Part shown: one piece after another, positions 7,325 to 16,428 of the stretch
How positions within the stretch are numbered: position 1 is the first letter of the stretch
How the letters are laid out: every line of letters starts with the position of its first letter
NCBI RefSeq assembly: GCF_004115085.1
Contig: NZ_QXJP01000016.1
Location: 1-64,000 of the forward strand
Length of the DNA: 64,000 nt
Direction of reading: 5' to 3'
From: Longirhabdus pacifica
GTDB taxonomy: Bacteria > Bacillota > Bacilli > Paenibacillales > DSM-105158
Position numbers and translations under genes: made by a program
Notes under the pieces: model-generated
Told to the model about the DNA's origin: nothing
Databases searched by the model: none
What the model saw: only the letters and a program-made list of their open reading frames with translations

Positions 7325-9589
7325 TCATTTCTGTTTTTTTATTTCGGATTTCATGATTTTAATTTTAAGTTTTACTTCTTTTAGGTCCTCACTCGAAAAT
7401 ACAACATTTCCATATTTAGCTTGTTCAAAAACATCTCTTATATAAGTGATTTGCTCATGAATTTGTTCATAGTTTGTTTGTATCCGGCTAAAGTGCTCCC
7501 TTATCGTCTCCCCTTCTCTGTACATCGTGCCCTTTTTGTCACTCCAACGTACAAATTGCCAACAAGACGTTATAATTTGCTCGTTTATGGTACGAGAAGT
7601 AAAACGATAGTGACTCCATTGAAAACCACGGCTTTTCAATGTGTAAAAGAGTGCAGTAAGCACAATCATGCAACTGATGATGAACATACCAAGCTTGATG
7701 TATGACACAACAGTACTTTCTTCTTCCTCTTCCTTCTCTTCTTGCTTCTCTTCTACTTTCTCTTCTTCCTCTTTTTCAACGTTTTGTTCTTCTTCCTCTT
7801 CTTGCTCTACTTCTTCCTCCACCACTATTTCTGGCAAGGAAAAGTTGGCAGTTGGTTCAAACGGTATCCAGCCGTAACCTTCAAAATACGCTTCTACCCA
7901 AGAGTGAGCATTTCGATTTCGGACAACGTACGTGCCTCCTTCTCCCAACTCTTCCGACTCGACACCAAATCTAAAATTATTATCTGTTTGCAATTGACCG
8001 GCAGTATACCCTTTCACCCAGCGAGTTGGGACACCGATCACTCTTCCCATTACCGCTAGCGAAGTGGAGTAATAATCACAATATCCTTCCCTAATATCAA
8101 ATAAGAAGTTGTATACGAAATCATCGCTACTCCCTTTACTTACATCCGGTGTGTTGGTATAAGGATACGTCGTTTTTAAATAATTTTCCAGACTTTTCAT
8201 TTTTCCATATAGAGAAGGTTCATCCGCTGTAATCTCTAATGTTAAGTCAATTACTTCTTGAGGAACCACAGTTCCAAGGTCTAAATAGTCCGACCATATT
8301 TCGGAAAATCTGCCAGTGGAAGATATTAATCCAACTTCATACAATGCTGCTTCATCAATGACAGGCACTTGTGAAGTGATTTCATAGGAAGAGGGGTAAT
8401 CTTGTTTCTCATTCCATTTAAAATACTGGCCGTAATAAGCATAATCTAGTGATGTACCAGATAATGATGGTTCATTATTTAACGTCTGGACTCCATCCAT
8501 GTCGAAAGCTCCAAACAATACGGGATAGGACTTATCTTCCTCCATCGTTATGACCTGTTTTAATTCCTCTGTTATTCTATTGTCCGTATTATACATGTCA
8601 AATTCCCAATCTTGCAAAGAGCCCCCAATGTATACTTCAGTTCTGTCATCTATTCTATGTTCCAACCAACCAGAGCCTGTATATAATGATTTTGTTTCTC
8701 CACGCCAGTAACTTTTAAACGGAGCTTCAACGGTCATCACAATACTATTATCATATTCAAAAGCACCACCTAACATGGAGTCGTCTCGTCCATATCCAGA
8801 AGATTGCACTACAGAAGATGGCTCATCAAACCTCACTTGTTTTCCAGACGTGACAACATCCACCCCTTTACTTTCCATCCAAGCGGTATAAGGGTCGGTT
8901 AAAATAGGAGAAACGAACGGAGCAAACCACGCGATAATGAAAAAAATAGAGAATAACACACTAATTTGTACTAAAATTGCCTTTGGTGCAATTTTTATTT
9001 TACTCCAGGTGTATGGTTGGTATCGTTGTAAATACTCCACATGATGCGATATCATTAACATTAAACTAGCAAATAATATCCATACGACTTGATCCCATAA
9101 AAAGATGGTCGTAAAGGAATCGAAAATACCGAACAAAACAACACTGAACATAGTAAACAACAACACTCTAAGCTTCGTAGAAATCACATGAATGAACATC
9201 CATATGATCAACAAAAAACTCACACATATGATACTATACATAAACCATAATAAATTGCCTTCATCGTTAAACTGAAAAAAAATAGGCTCTAATTCGTCTG
9301 TGCTTAAAAACGAAGTTTTTTTCGAAACAAAAAAAACGACGATGAGCGTAGACAACAATTGAATGATTCTTTTGAGTTTAACAAAAGTAGGTAAACATAA
9401 CTCTAACAGTAGAAATACTCCGATCACGAAGTACAACATCCATGTGGACTGTTCTAACCAATAAAATCCATCCGCAAAATCAATATTTGAAATCAATATC
9501 ATATATTGCATTATTATGATAATCCAAAATATTGCTTTCATAGGATTCATCCATGGGCTCTGTGTGTGTGTTGGCTTCCAGTTCATCAT
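7325..9589 (-). CDS. Membrane transglutaminase-like protein (YebA/TgpA type)
   Basis: A 754-aa membrane protein. About six N-terminal transmembrane segments (residues 15-230) precede an extracellular transglutaminase core with Cys in REGYCDYYSTS and His in RNRNAHSWVEAYF; the third position reads GWIPFEPT, Glu where many relatives have Asp. A very acidic linker (EEE-rich, about residues 600-640) leads to a last membrane helix and a DUF4129-like cytoplasmic tail. This three-gene layout (MoxR ATPase, DUF58, transglutaminase) is widespread and thought to act on envelope proteins or periplasmic complexes; the substrate is unknown. The start overlaps the DUF58 stop (ATGA). Confidence 0.85.
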   Translation of the reverse strand: MMNWKPTHTQSPWMNPMKAIFWIIIIMQYMILISNIDFADGFYWLEQSTWMLYFVIGVFLLLELCLPTFVKLKRIIQLLSTLIVVFFVSKKTSFLSTDELEPIFFQFNDEGNLLWFMYSIICVSFLLIIWMFIHVISTKLRVLLFTMFSVVLFGIFDSFTTIFLWDQVVWILFASLMLMISHHVEYLQRYQPYTWSKIKIAPKAILVQISVLFSIFFIIAWFAPFVSPILTDPYTAWMESKGVDVVTSGKQVRFDEPSSVVQSSGYGRDDSMLGGAFEYDNSIVMTVEAPFKSYWRGETKSLYTGSGWLEHRIDDRTEVYIGGSLQDWEFDMYNTDNRITEELKQVITMEEDKSYPVLFGAFDMDGVQTLNNEPSLSGTSLDYAYYGQYFKWNEKQDYPSSYEITSQVPVIDEAALYEVGLISSTGRFSEIWSDYLDLGTVVPQEVIDLTLEITADEPSLYGKMKSLENYLKTTYPYTNTPDVSKGSSDDFVYNFLFDIREGYCDYYSTSLAVMGRVIGVPTRWVKGYTAGQLQTDNNFRFGVESEELGEGGTYVVRNRNAHSWVEAYFEGYGWIPFEPTANFSLPEIVVEEEVEQEEEEEQNVEKEEEEKVEEKQEEKEEEEESTVVSYIKLGMFIISCMIVLTALFYTLKSRGFQWSHYRFTSRTINEQIITSCWQFVRWSDKKGTMYREGETIREHFSRIQTNYEQIHEQITYIRDVFEQAKYGNVVFSSEDLKEVKLKIKIMKSEIKKQK

Positions 9590-10833
9590 ATTGAAGCACC
9601 TCCAAGTACTTGTGGGAGTTGCTCCACGTTTTCAATAGCATAACTATACGTCCCCATTTGTTCTAACGTAGTTCTCCATTCTGCATCTTGCTTCTGTTCA
9701 TGATGCTCCATCACAATGTGACATCCAAACAGTCTCTGCATCTTTAACTGTGTAAATAACTTCACCATGTCTTCTCCCTTTTGTGGAGAAACAATAATAA
9801 CGAGGCTATCTTTCGTCATGTCTTTCCAGTACGTTTCAAGTGAAGTGCGGACACTGCATTGTTCTTGAGTGTGAACTTCAATAAGGTGATGAAGCAATCT
9901 AGTATAATGCTGCTCGCCACGTGCAGCAGCAAAATAATGATAATTGGATGTCATCAGTCCTTGGTTTAATCCTTGCTTATGACCGTAGTTTAAAATAGAA
10001 GCAGCAGTGGAAACCGCTGTTTCGAATTGTTGATCATTTACATAATTTTGTTGCAATACGTCTAAGATGACATACATTTTGGGCATAGATTCACGTTCAA
10101 ACTCTTTTGATTTCCAATTTCCTGTCTTCGCCGTCATATTCCAATGTATTTTAGATAATTTATCTCCATACACGTAATCTCTCACACCGTCAATTTGCGT
10201 TGTTTCTTTGGAGTGACGAATAGAAGCAGTGTGTTGATATATCCCTTTACTCCACAAACTGGCTAATGTCCACTTGCGAACATGCACGGTTTTGGGCAAT
10301 ACTTTTATTTGTTTATGTAATGAAAGGGAACCTTCGTGTTGAAAAAAACCAAAAATATCTTCGGTGAAACATTTCATATCATCAAACACATACACTCCTC
10401 TTGGAAGCGGAGCTGTTTTATACTCCAATTCCATGTTCCTATTCCAGCCAAGTACCCCTGTCGTATCATAGGTATAAAACTGACTTGGGTTAGATAGATT
10501 TCTTATCCCGTCTTTGGTCATCAAATAAGGAATAGGCCAAAATCCTGGAATGTGAATGTGTACTTTTACATGTAGCTTTGTATCATGAGCAAGCGTATCA
10601 TTTTCATTTACATTGACGAATGTTCTGGTTCCTTTTGCTGCCCTTACACCACTCCACTTCCCTAATGAAATATATAGAATAAGTAGAGTAACGATAAGAA
10701 ACAACATATTTGCTAATTTACCACCTTGAAACAATAAGAAAAACAAGCTGCTCATAAAGATGAAACCCATCATCCATACTTTTTTATTTGCTGTTCTTCT
10801 CCTCATCTTTGCCCCTGTCACGTTTGGTCTCAT
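9586..10833 (-). CDS. DUF58 protein (YeaD-like)
   Basis: A 415-aa protein with two transmembrane helices near the N-terminus (about residues 18-60) and a DUF58 region. The core DYVYGDKLSKIHWNMTAKTG (about residues 215-234) is the family signature; the following part resembles a von Willebrand A fold, with VILDVLQQN in a MIDAS-like position. It is coupled to the MoxR ATPase upstream (2-nt gap) and the transglutaminase downstream. Confidence 0.85.
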   Translation of the reverse strand: MRPNVTGAKMRRRTANKKVWMMGFIFMSSLFFLLFQGGKLANMLFLIVTLLILYISLGKWSGVRAAKGTRTFVNVNENDTLAHDTKLHVKVHIHIPGFWPIPYLMTKDGIRNLSNPSQFYTYDTTGVLGWNRNMELEYKTAPLPRGVYVFDDMKCFTEDIFGFFQHEGSLSLHKQIKVLPKTVHVRKWTLASLWSKGIYQHTASIRHSKETTQIDGVRDYVYGDKLSKIHWNMTAKTGNWKSKEFERESMPKMYVILDVLQQNYVNDQQFETAVSTAASILNYGHKQGLNQGLMTSNYHYFAAARGEQHYTRLLHHLIEVHTQEQCSVRTSLETYWKDMTKDSLVIIVSPQKGEDMVKLFTQLKMQRLFGCHIVMEHHEQKQDAEWRTTLEQMGTYSYAIENVEQLPQVLGGASI

Positions 10834-10835
10834 GC

Positions 10836-11780
10836 CTATTTCACCAATCGCATCGGAACTTTCGTACTGTTCAATATACCATCTATCATTTCCATCTCTG
10901 ACCGCTCACTCGTCATCGCTTCCACTTTTAATTTGATACGATGACCTAATAAATAAGGGGCTATTTGTTTAATATCATCAGGTATGACATAGTTTCGTTG
11001 TCTAACAAGCGCATGTGCTTTAGCAGCCTTAAATAAAGCGACAGTCGCCCTCGGGCTGGCACCTAAAGCGATCTGTGCATGCCTTCTTGTCATGCGTACA
11101 ATGTCCACCCCATAACGTACGATTTCTGCATCTAAGTGGACTTCCTGTACTTTTCTTTGTAATTGTACTAATGTATTTACATCTGTAACCGCTTGTAATT
11201 TTTGCAGTGGGTGAATGTTGTTCTGTTCCAATATCATCCGCATTTCTGTCTCTTTATCAGGATAACCGACGCTAATTCTAAACATAAACCGATCCAATTG
11301 CGCTTCTGGTAGTGTGTACGTTCCTTCAAAGTCTATGGAATTCTGTGTTGCCATCACTAAAAACGGGTGTGGAAGAGCATACGTTTTTCCGTCCATTGTA
11401 ATTTGTCTCTCTTCCATTGCTTCTAACAATGCCGACTGTGTTTTGGTCGTAGCACGGTTAATTTCATCTACTAAAAGTAAATTCGTCATCACAGGTCCAG
11501 GTCGAAACGTAAAATCTTCTTCTCTTGGATGATAGATTGACACCCCCGTAATGTCGGTAGGAAGCAAGTCAGGATTACACTGAATACGATGAAAATCTCC
11601 CTCGATAGACTTCGCGAGCGACTTCATTAATACGGTCTTGCCCGTTCCTGGTACATCTTCTAGCAATATGTGGCCTTGTGCCAGCAAAGCTGTTACGATA
11701 ATTTCTATCTCTTCTCTCTTGCCATATATACACTTCTCCATGTTATCTACTATATGATGAATTACTTTCAAGTCTTCCAT
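10836..11780 (-). CDS. MoxR-family AAA+ ATPase (YeaC-like)
   Basis: A 314-aa chaperone-like ATPase. Walker A is EDVPGTGKTVLMKSLA, Walker B LLVDEINRA, sensor 1 MATQNS, and the sensor 2 Arg is in LGASPRATVALFKAA. MoxR proteins act on VWA/DUF58 partners in maturation of envelope or secreted complexes. It is the first gene of the operon with the DUF58 and transglutaminase genes, as yeaC-yeaD-yebA in B. subtilis. Confidence 0.9.
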   Translation of the reverse strand: MEDLKVIHHIVDNMEKCIYGKREEIEIIVTALLAQGHILLEDVPGTGKTVLMKSLAKSIEGDFHRIQCNPDLLPTDITGVSIYHPREEDFTFRPGPVMTNLLLVDEINRATTKTQSALLEAMEERQITMDGKTYALPHPFLVMATQNSIDFEGTYTLPEAQLDRFMFRISVGYPDKETEMRMILEQNNIHPLQKLQAVTDVNTLVQLQRKVQEVHLDAEIVRYGVDIVRMTRRHAQIALGASPRATVALFKAAKAHALVRQRNYVIPDDIKQIAPYLLGHRIKLKVEAMTSERSEMEMIDGILNSTKVPMRLVK

Positions 11781-11964
11781 TCTATCAGCTCCCTATGTAA
11801 GTACAATATAATAGTTCAACGTATCTAAAGTTTCACCCTTACATGATGCTGTAAATATCCTTGGATGCACTATATTTGTGTATCAATACACTTGGTTGTC
11901 GGTGTAACTATATCTGTTACATTAAACGCGAAAAAAGTAAGAAAGTTTCCTTTTTTCCACTTCA

Positions 11965-12009
11965 CTACATAAGTTGGGCTGGCTGCTGAGGCGTAAACTT
12001 GTATTCCAT
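11965..12009 (-). CDS. Possible 14-aa peptide ORF with strong RBS
   Basis: A very short frame (MEYKFTPQQPAQLM) has AGAGGAGA five bases upstream (AGGAGA at 12014-12019) and directly follows a long hairpin at 12029-12060. It lies between the amylase stop and the MoxR gene, all on the minus strand. I do not recognise it. It may be a real micropeptide, a leader peptide for the operon below, or a gene remnant. Confidence 0.3.
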   Translation of the reverse strand: MEYKFTPQQPAQLM

Positions 12010-12028
12010 CATTTCTCCTCTTATATCA

Positions 12029-12071
12029 TATAAGCTCTGATGCATGCACCAGAGCTTATACAACTTTTTTT
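12029..12071 (+). terminator. Hairpin/terminator downstream of the amylase gene
   Basis: An 11-bp perfect stem (12029-12039 with 12050-12060, TATAAGCTCTG) encloses a 10-nt loop. The T run (12065-12071) follows on the plus strand, while both neighbouring genes run on the minus strand. The stem may still stop amylase transcripts or stabilise their 3' end. A second symmetric element, GAAAAAAG...CTTTTTTC, lies at about 11931-11958. The rest of this roughly 360-nt gap holds only the 14-aa frame. Confidence 0.5.
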
Positions 12072-12142
12072 GTATTCAGTTCAATTAAAATGATTACTTC
12101 TTGCCCGCTACTTCAGCCTTCTTGCCAATGTCCTAATGAACA

Positions 12143-15100
12143 TTATTTATCTCTCCATTTTTCAACCGTAATTTCAAGTACGGTAGAGTCACCGTCCCAT
12201 GTGTAGCTTCGATTAGCAATATCATTACCATCACTATCGACTTCCACCGTTTCCCATGATCCACGAGTGATTTTAAATTCAAAAGAATCCGATGGCTCTG
12301 TTAAAATAATGACATACGTATCATCAGCAATTTCCGTTAACTTATATGCATTGGATCCTGCATCCCATCCATTTAAGGAACTCGCGAAGTAAACGTCATC
12401 GTTACCTGTATCGGCAGGAACTTTTACTTCTATCGTCAATTGATCAACATCTGGCTCTCCTTCTAAGATCTCGCCGTTCATCACAGTATAGACGCCAACA
12501 TCAAATTTATAATTTTGTCCATAGTTATTATCCCAGTTGCCATTCCCGTCATTAAACACTGCTTCTAATTGAGTATAATCACCTAAAGAGACAGTATACT
12601 TACTAAACCCAGCATAGCTAGATTCATCCATAGGTACACCAGGCACATCGGTCCACGTTCCACCTACAGGGCTATAGTGAATGTTAGGATTCTCAAATCC
12701 TCGCTGATAAAATACAGTTACCTCATTATTTTTGACATCATCTGTAGTCACTACTAACGGAATACTTGCATTGGACTCATTTCCCGCTTCATCTTTAGCC
12801 TTTACCGTATACGAATACGTTGTTGCTGGTGATACATCGAGATCAGTATAACTAGTTCCAGTAGTGGAATCTATTTTTAGCTCATTACGATAAATATCAT
12901 AACCTGTTACCCCAACATTATCTGTGGAAGCTGTCCAACTCAATTCAACACTGTTACTTGTTGTACTTACTGTTTGCAAGTCAGTAGGAACGGTTGGTGC
13001 AACATCATCTACATCATCATCTTTCGTCGTTACCACTAACGGAGTACTTGCATTGGACTCATTACCCGCTTTATCTTTAGCTGTTACCGTATACGTATAC
13101 GTCGTTGCTGGTGATACATCGGTATCTGTATAACTAGTTCCAGAAATAGAAGCTATTTTTTCCTCATCACGATAAATATCATAACCTGTTACCCCAACAT
13201 TGTCTGTGGAAGCTGTCCAACTCAATTCAACACTGTTATTTGTTACACTCACTGTTTGCACGTCAGCAGGAACAGTTGGTGCAACATCATCATCTCCACC
13301 AGATCCAGGGTCACTAGTACTCCATGTCTCCCCATCGTACCAGCTTTCCTGTGTTCTTAAAAATCCTTCTTCACCTGATCCAGGAGTTTGATTTCCTTTA
13401 TTATCTTTGAACAAAATTCTCGCCTGTTCTACAAAAGGAACTGCATCGCTCTCAATGGTGTAATAGTACCAATCATTCCCTTCACTAATCATCTTAGGAG
13501 CCCCATCCCAAGTTGGTTCATCGATAGATGGACTGGTCTTATAAAAATATATTTGTGGATGTCCCCAATTTTCAGGCTTTTTATAGTGAATCGTTAGCGG
13601 TTGACGCTCTTCTTTATCGTATTCATACGTCTGTGTGGACAAACCATATTCGTTTTCTGCAAATAATTTTAACGTTACAGAATCACCATACTGCATAGAA
13701 GATCCAATCGTTATCTTTTCGCCATCTACATATGCAATTCCGTTTGTAGATGGATCAGAGCCGTTCAATGTGTAATACCCATTATCTACGTTCTTTGCTT
13801 TTAATGTAATATCTAAAGTATCCGTGTAAAATGCTCCCCCAGCAGGACTTGCAGAAACACTTGCTACAGGGGTGCTGTCACCAGCTTGTTCAATCAACAC
13901 AACACCTTGCTCATGCGCATCAAACGTAACCTTGCCTCCACTAACTGTTGTCTCTTCTCCTGTATAAAAATCTTGTACTGGTGTTCCATCTGAAAATACA
14001 GAAGAAACATCGATTGTTACTGTTCCATTAGCACCAAGTGCTGCAACGATTTTATCTTCTACTCCATCTTTATTATACGTTCTACTAAATGCGTAAGGAG
14101 AATCTTGTAATTTCTTATGTTCTCCAGCACCTACCGCAATATGCTGGTTACGGAACTGACCTAGTATCTGCCAATGAGATAATACGTTTTGGTTAATACC
14201 GTCCCAATTCATATGTGTACGTGAAGGCTGATCCCAAGGCCAATCGTTAGCACGAGGTCTTGCTGTCTCATCCCCATAAAAAATTTGCACGCCTCCAGGT
14301 AGTAACAGTAGTGTTGTACCCGCATTAACTAAGTTACCTCGACTATATAAATCTTTATCGTGAGAAGAAATGTAACTCAACATGTTGAAACTATCATCTG
14401 AATTAATCTTGCTAGCATATTCACTATAAATACCCTCTACATTGTTTAGGTTTCCAGCTTGACCTTGAAAGGTGAAGTTGATGATAGAATCAAATCCATT
14501 GTAGAAGTATTCACTTTTTCCAACGCCATGTCCCCAAACTTCTCCTGTCATCCAAAAATCACGATCATCTAGTGCTTTATCTGGGTTATTGTCTTTCCAT
14601 TCTTTCAAAGCATCTACTGATTCTTGCTTTAATTCTTTCCATACTGACATGTCCACATGCTTGGCAGTATCAATTCTAAATCCATCTACACCGTACTCTC
14701 TAACCCAATCTGTAATCCATTTAATCATATAGTTTTTTACATAACGTTGTTTACCTGTACGGTTAAAAAATGCATCCAGTTCCGCTTTTTCCTGTGCTTC
14801 TTTCTGATTATCCCATTTGGTCTGTAAAATAGGAGGCAGATCTACGATTTTTGTTGATTCCGTTTTTAAGTCTGGCAAATCACCAACACATAATGTTTTA
14901 TCATCGCCTCCACAATTATCATAACCCGCTACATTCTTGGCTCTAATCCAGTCCGATCCGTACCAATTTTGCCAAGAGCCAGCATTGTTTCGAGAAATAT
15001 AATTGTTATATGTTTCATAGTGAGCATCTGTTTCCTTACTATTGTAGTAATAGTTATACCAACCATTGTTCAATTGACCAAATTGATATTGTTCCATGTC

Positions 15101-15727
15101 TTTCATGGATTCATATCCTGTGTGGTTCATTACAATATCAAAAACAACACGAATGCCGTTTTCATGTGCCGTATCAATAAACGTTTTTAAATCTTCCTCC
15201 GTTCCCATATTTCCATCTATCTCAGTCCAATCCAACGTATAATACCCATGGTATGCGTAGTGTCTGAAATTCTTACCCCCAACCCATCCGTGCACTTGCT
15301 CAAATGGCTGAGTAATCCAAATCGCGTTAACTCCTAAATCTGTGAAATAACCTTCGTTTAATTTTTTTGTAAGCCCTTTCAAATCTCCGCCATGAAATGT
15401 ACCAATTTTATTTTCATAACCAGGGATTGGATTCCCGTTTGTATCTAACTCCCTACCGTAAGCGTGGTTGTTACTAGAGTCTCCATCATAAAAACGGTCC
15501 GTCATTGCAAAATAAACGGTAGCGTTATCCCATGAGAAGTTATCACTAGATTCATCATTGCTTGTATTGGAAATAGCCTGAACGGTACTCTCATTAAATA
15601 AGTTTTCTTGTGTACCAAAGCCTTCTTCCATCGCAAAAGAAGTGTTCATTCCACTAAACATACCAGTAATAAGTAGCGTTGCAATCAAAAATATTGCAAA
15701 TAAAGTTCTTTTTGTGGTTCGTATCAT
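12143..15727 (-). CDS. Secreted MalS-like alpha-amylase (GH13) with starch-binding and FN3 modules
   Basis: A 1194-aa extracellular amylase hydrolysing alpha-1,4-glucans. A signal peptide covers residues 1-32. The catalytic domain closely resembles E. coli periplasmic MalS (GH13_19): FHGGDLKGL, IWITQPFEQVHGWVGG and HYAYHGYYTLDW precede VVFDIVMNHTGY, then nucleophile Asp in DGFRIDTAKHV, acid Glu in MTGEVWGHGVG and SSHDKD. After a chitobiase-C-like linker (PAGGAFYTDTLDITLKAK) come a CBM26-like module (IHYKKPENWGHPQIYFYK), two nearly identical FN3 modules (VAPTVPADVQTVS and VAPTVPTDLQTVS), a CBM25-like module (VTVFYQRGFENPNIHY) and a CBM20-like module (DVYFASSLNGWDAGSNAYKL). Enzyme type and modules are recognised by eye. 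Upstream cre and operator-like sites suggest carbon control. Confidence 0.92.
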   Translation of the reverse strand: MIRTTKRTLFAIFLIATLLITGMFSGMNTSFAMEEGFGTQENLFNESTVQAISNTSNDESSDNFSWDNATVYFAMTDRFYDGDSSNNHAYGRELDTNGNPIPGYENKIGTFHGGDLKGLTKKLNEGYFTDLGVNAIWITQPFEQVHGWVGGKNFRHYAYHGYYTLDWTEIDGNMGTEEDLKTFIDTAHENGIRVVFDIVMNHTGYESMKDMEQYQFGQLNNGWYNYYYNSKETDAHYETYNNYISRNNAGSWQNWYGSDWIRAKNVAGYDNCGGDDKTLCVGDLPDLKTESTKIVDLPPILQTKWDNQKEAQEKAELDAFFNRTGKQRYVKNYMIKWITDWVREYGVDGFRIDTAKHVDMSVWKELKQESVDALKEWKDNNPDKALDDRDFWMTGEVWGHGVGKSEYFYNGFDSIINFTFQGQAGNLNNVEGIYSEYASKINSDDSFNMLSYISSHDKDLYSRGNLVNAGTTLLLLPGGVQIFYGDETARPRANDWPWDQPSRTHMNWDGINQNVLSHWQILGQFRNQHIAVGAGEHKKLQDSPYAFSRTYNKDGVEDKIVAALGANGTVTIDVSSVFSDGTPVQDFYTGEETTVSGGKVTFDAHEQGVVLIEQAGDSTPVASVSASPAGGAFYTDTLDITLKAKNVDNGYYTLNGSDPSTNGIAYVDGEKITIGSSMQYGDSVTLKLFAENEYGLSTQTYEYDKEERQPLTIHYKKPENWGHPQIYFYKTSPSIDEPTWDGAPKMISEGNDWYYYTIESDAVPFVEQARILFKDNKGNQTPGSGEEGFLRTQESWYDGETWSTSDPGSGGDDDVAPTVPADVQTVSVTNNSVELSWTASTDNVGVTGYDIYRDEEKIASISGTSYTDTDVSPATTYTYTVTAKDKAGNESNASTPLVVTTKDDDVDDVAPTVPTDLQTVSTTSNSVELSWTASTDNVGVTGYDIYRNELKIDSTTGTSYTDLDVSPATTYSYTVKAKDEAGNESNASIPLVVTTDDVKNNEVTVFYQRGFENPNIHYSPVGGTWTDVPGVPMDESSYAGFSKYTVSLGDYTQLEAVFNDGNGNWDNNYGQNYKFDVGVYTVMNGEILEGEPDVDQLTIEVKVPADTGNDDVYFASSLNGWDAGSNAYKLTEIADDTYVIILTEPSDSFEFKITRGSWETVEVDSDGNDIANRSYTWDGDSTVLEITVEKWRDK

Positions 15728-15818
15728 TATTGGTCATCCCTTTTCATTTTTTATAGTATTGCAAATGTAAACGGATAAAACTTCACTACACTTCCTGCAC
15801 TCTCCTTCCCATTTACTT

Positions 15819-15832
15819 TGAAAGCGATTACA
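15819..15832 (-). promoter_or_regulatory. cre site (CcpA)
   Basis: TGAAAGCGATTACA fits the catabolite-responsive element consensus TGWNANCGNTNWCA at every fixed position. It lies between the amylase promoter candidate and its start codon, where CcpA would block transcription when glucose is present. Confidence 0.75.
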
Positions 15833-15838
15833 TTTATG

Positions 15839-15852
15839 TGCAAACGTTTGCA
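15839..15852. promoter_or_regulatory. Palindromic operator for a LacI-family regulator
   Basis: TGCAAACGTTTGCA is a perfect 14-bp palindrome with the central CG typical of LacI/GalR operators. It lies 6 nt from the cre site upstream of the amylase. A maltose-type repressor is the likely reader; no such gene is in the window. Confidence 0.65.
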
Positions 15853-15869
15853 TTAATTTATACAATTTA

Positions 15870-15898
15870 AATATAATATAATTATAGTTAAATTACAA
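15870..15898 (-). promoter_or_regulatory. Candidate amylase promoter
   Basis: On the minus strand TTGTAA (15893-15898), 17 nt, TATATT (15870-15875). The region is AT-rich and other -10 choices exist. Both operator sites would lie just downstream of its transcription start. Confidence 0.35.
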
Positions 15899-15919
15899 GA
15901 AAAAATTTGTAATTTTTTG

Positions 15920-15951
15920 TAGAAAAAAAGATAAAGCGATATCGCCTTATC
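15920..15951 (-). terminator. Terminator of the spoVA operon
   Basis: On the minus strand an 11-bp stem (15930-15951, one G-U pair) reads GATAAGGCGAT/ATCGCTTTATC and is followed by a run of seven T. It lies about 120 nt past the spoVAEb-like stop. Confidence 0.8.
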
Positions 15952-16072
15952 TCGTTTTATTTTATAATTTTATTGTATTGATCTACTATGTTTGGAGCTT
16001 AGTTATACGTCATATTTTTGTGCTTAGTTCATTGTAATATGGAGTATTTTAAAAGGTTTTTCAACCTTATTT

Positions 16073-16426
16073 TTAACCTTTTGGTCTAAAAAATACAGCT
16101 GCCAAGAACGAGAAAATAATGGCCGAAGACACGCCGGCACTTGTAATCTCAAATATTCCTGTTATAATACCTATCCATCCATCCCGCTCTAGTTCCATCA
16201 AAGCACCCTGAACGAGCGCATTACCGAAACTTACAATCGGTACAGAAGCTCCGGCCCCCGCAAATTCAATGAATTTATCATACCAGTCATTAATTCCACC
16301 AATAATAGCACCGGTCACCACTAATGTACTCATCGTATGTGCAGGCGTTAAACGGACGACATCAAATAATAATTGTCCAATAATACAAATGCCTCCGCCA
16401 ATCAGAAAAGCCCATAAATACTGCAT
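16073..16426 (-). CDS. spoVAEB: Stage V sporulation protein SpoVAEb
   Basis: A 117-aa integral membrane protein of the SpoVA dipicolinate channel, with about four helices and the family sequence [13 protein letters not shown] near the N-terminus and GNALVQGAL in the middle. The ATG at 16426 is preceded by GGGAGGAAG; the open frame extends further upstream into spoVAD but lacks support there. Last gene of the three-gene set, followed by a terminator. Confidence 0.9.
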   Translation of the reverse strand: MQYLWAFLIGGGICIIGQLLFDVVRLTPAHTMSTLVVTGAIIGGINDWYDKFIEFAGAGASVPIVSFGNALVQGALMELERDGWIGIITGIFEITSAGVSSAIIFSFLAAVFFRPKG

Positions 16427-16428
16427 GT

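Noticed and set aside
7668-8059. Plus-strand Ser/Leu/Phe-rich frames
   Set aside because: They are the antisense of the Glu-rich linker of the transglutaminase; no RBS and extreme composition.
15839-15852. Palindrome as a second cre site
   Set aside because: The third base is C where cre requires A/T, and the perfect symmetry suits a different LacI-family operator.
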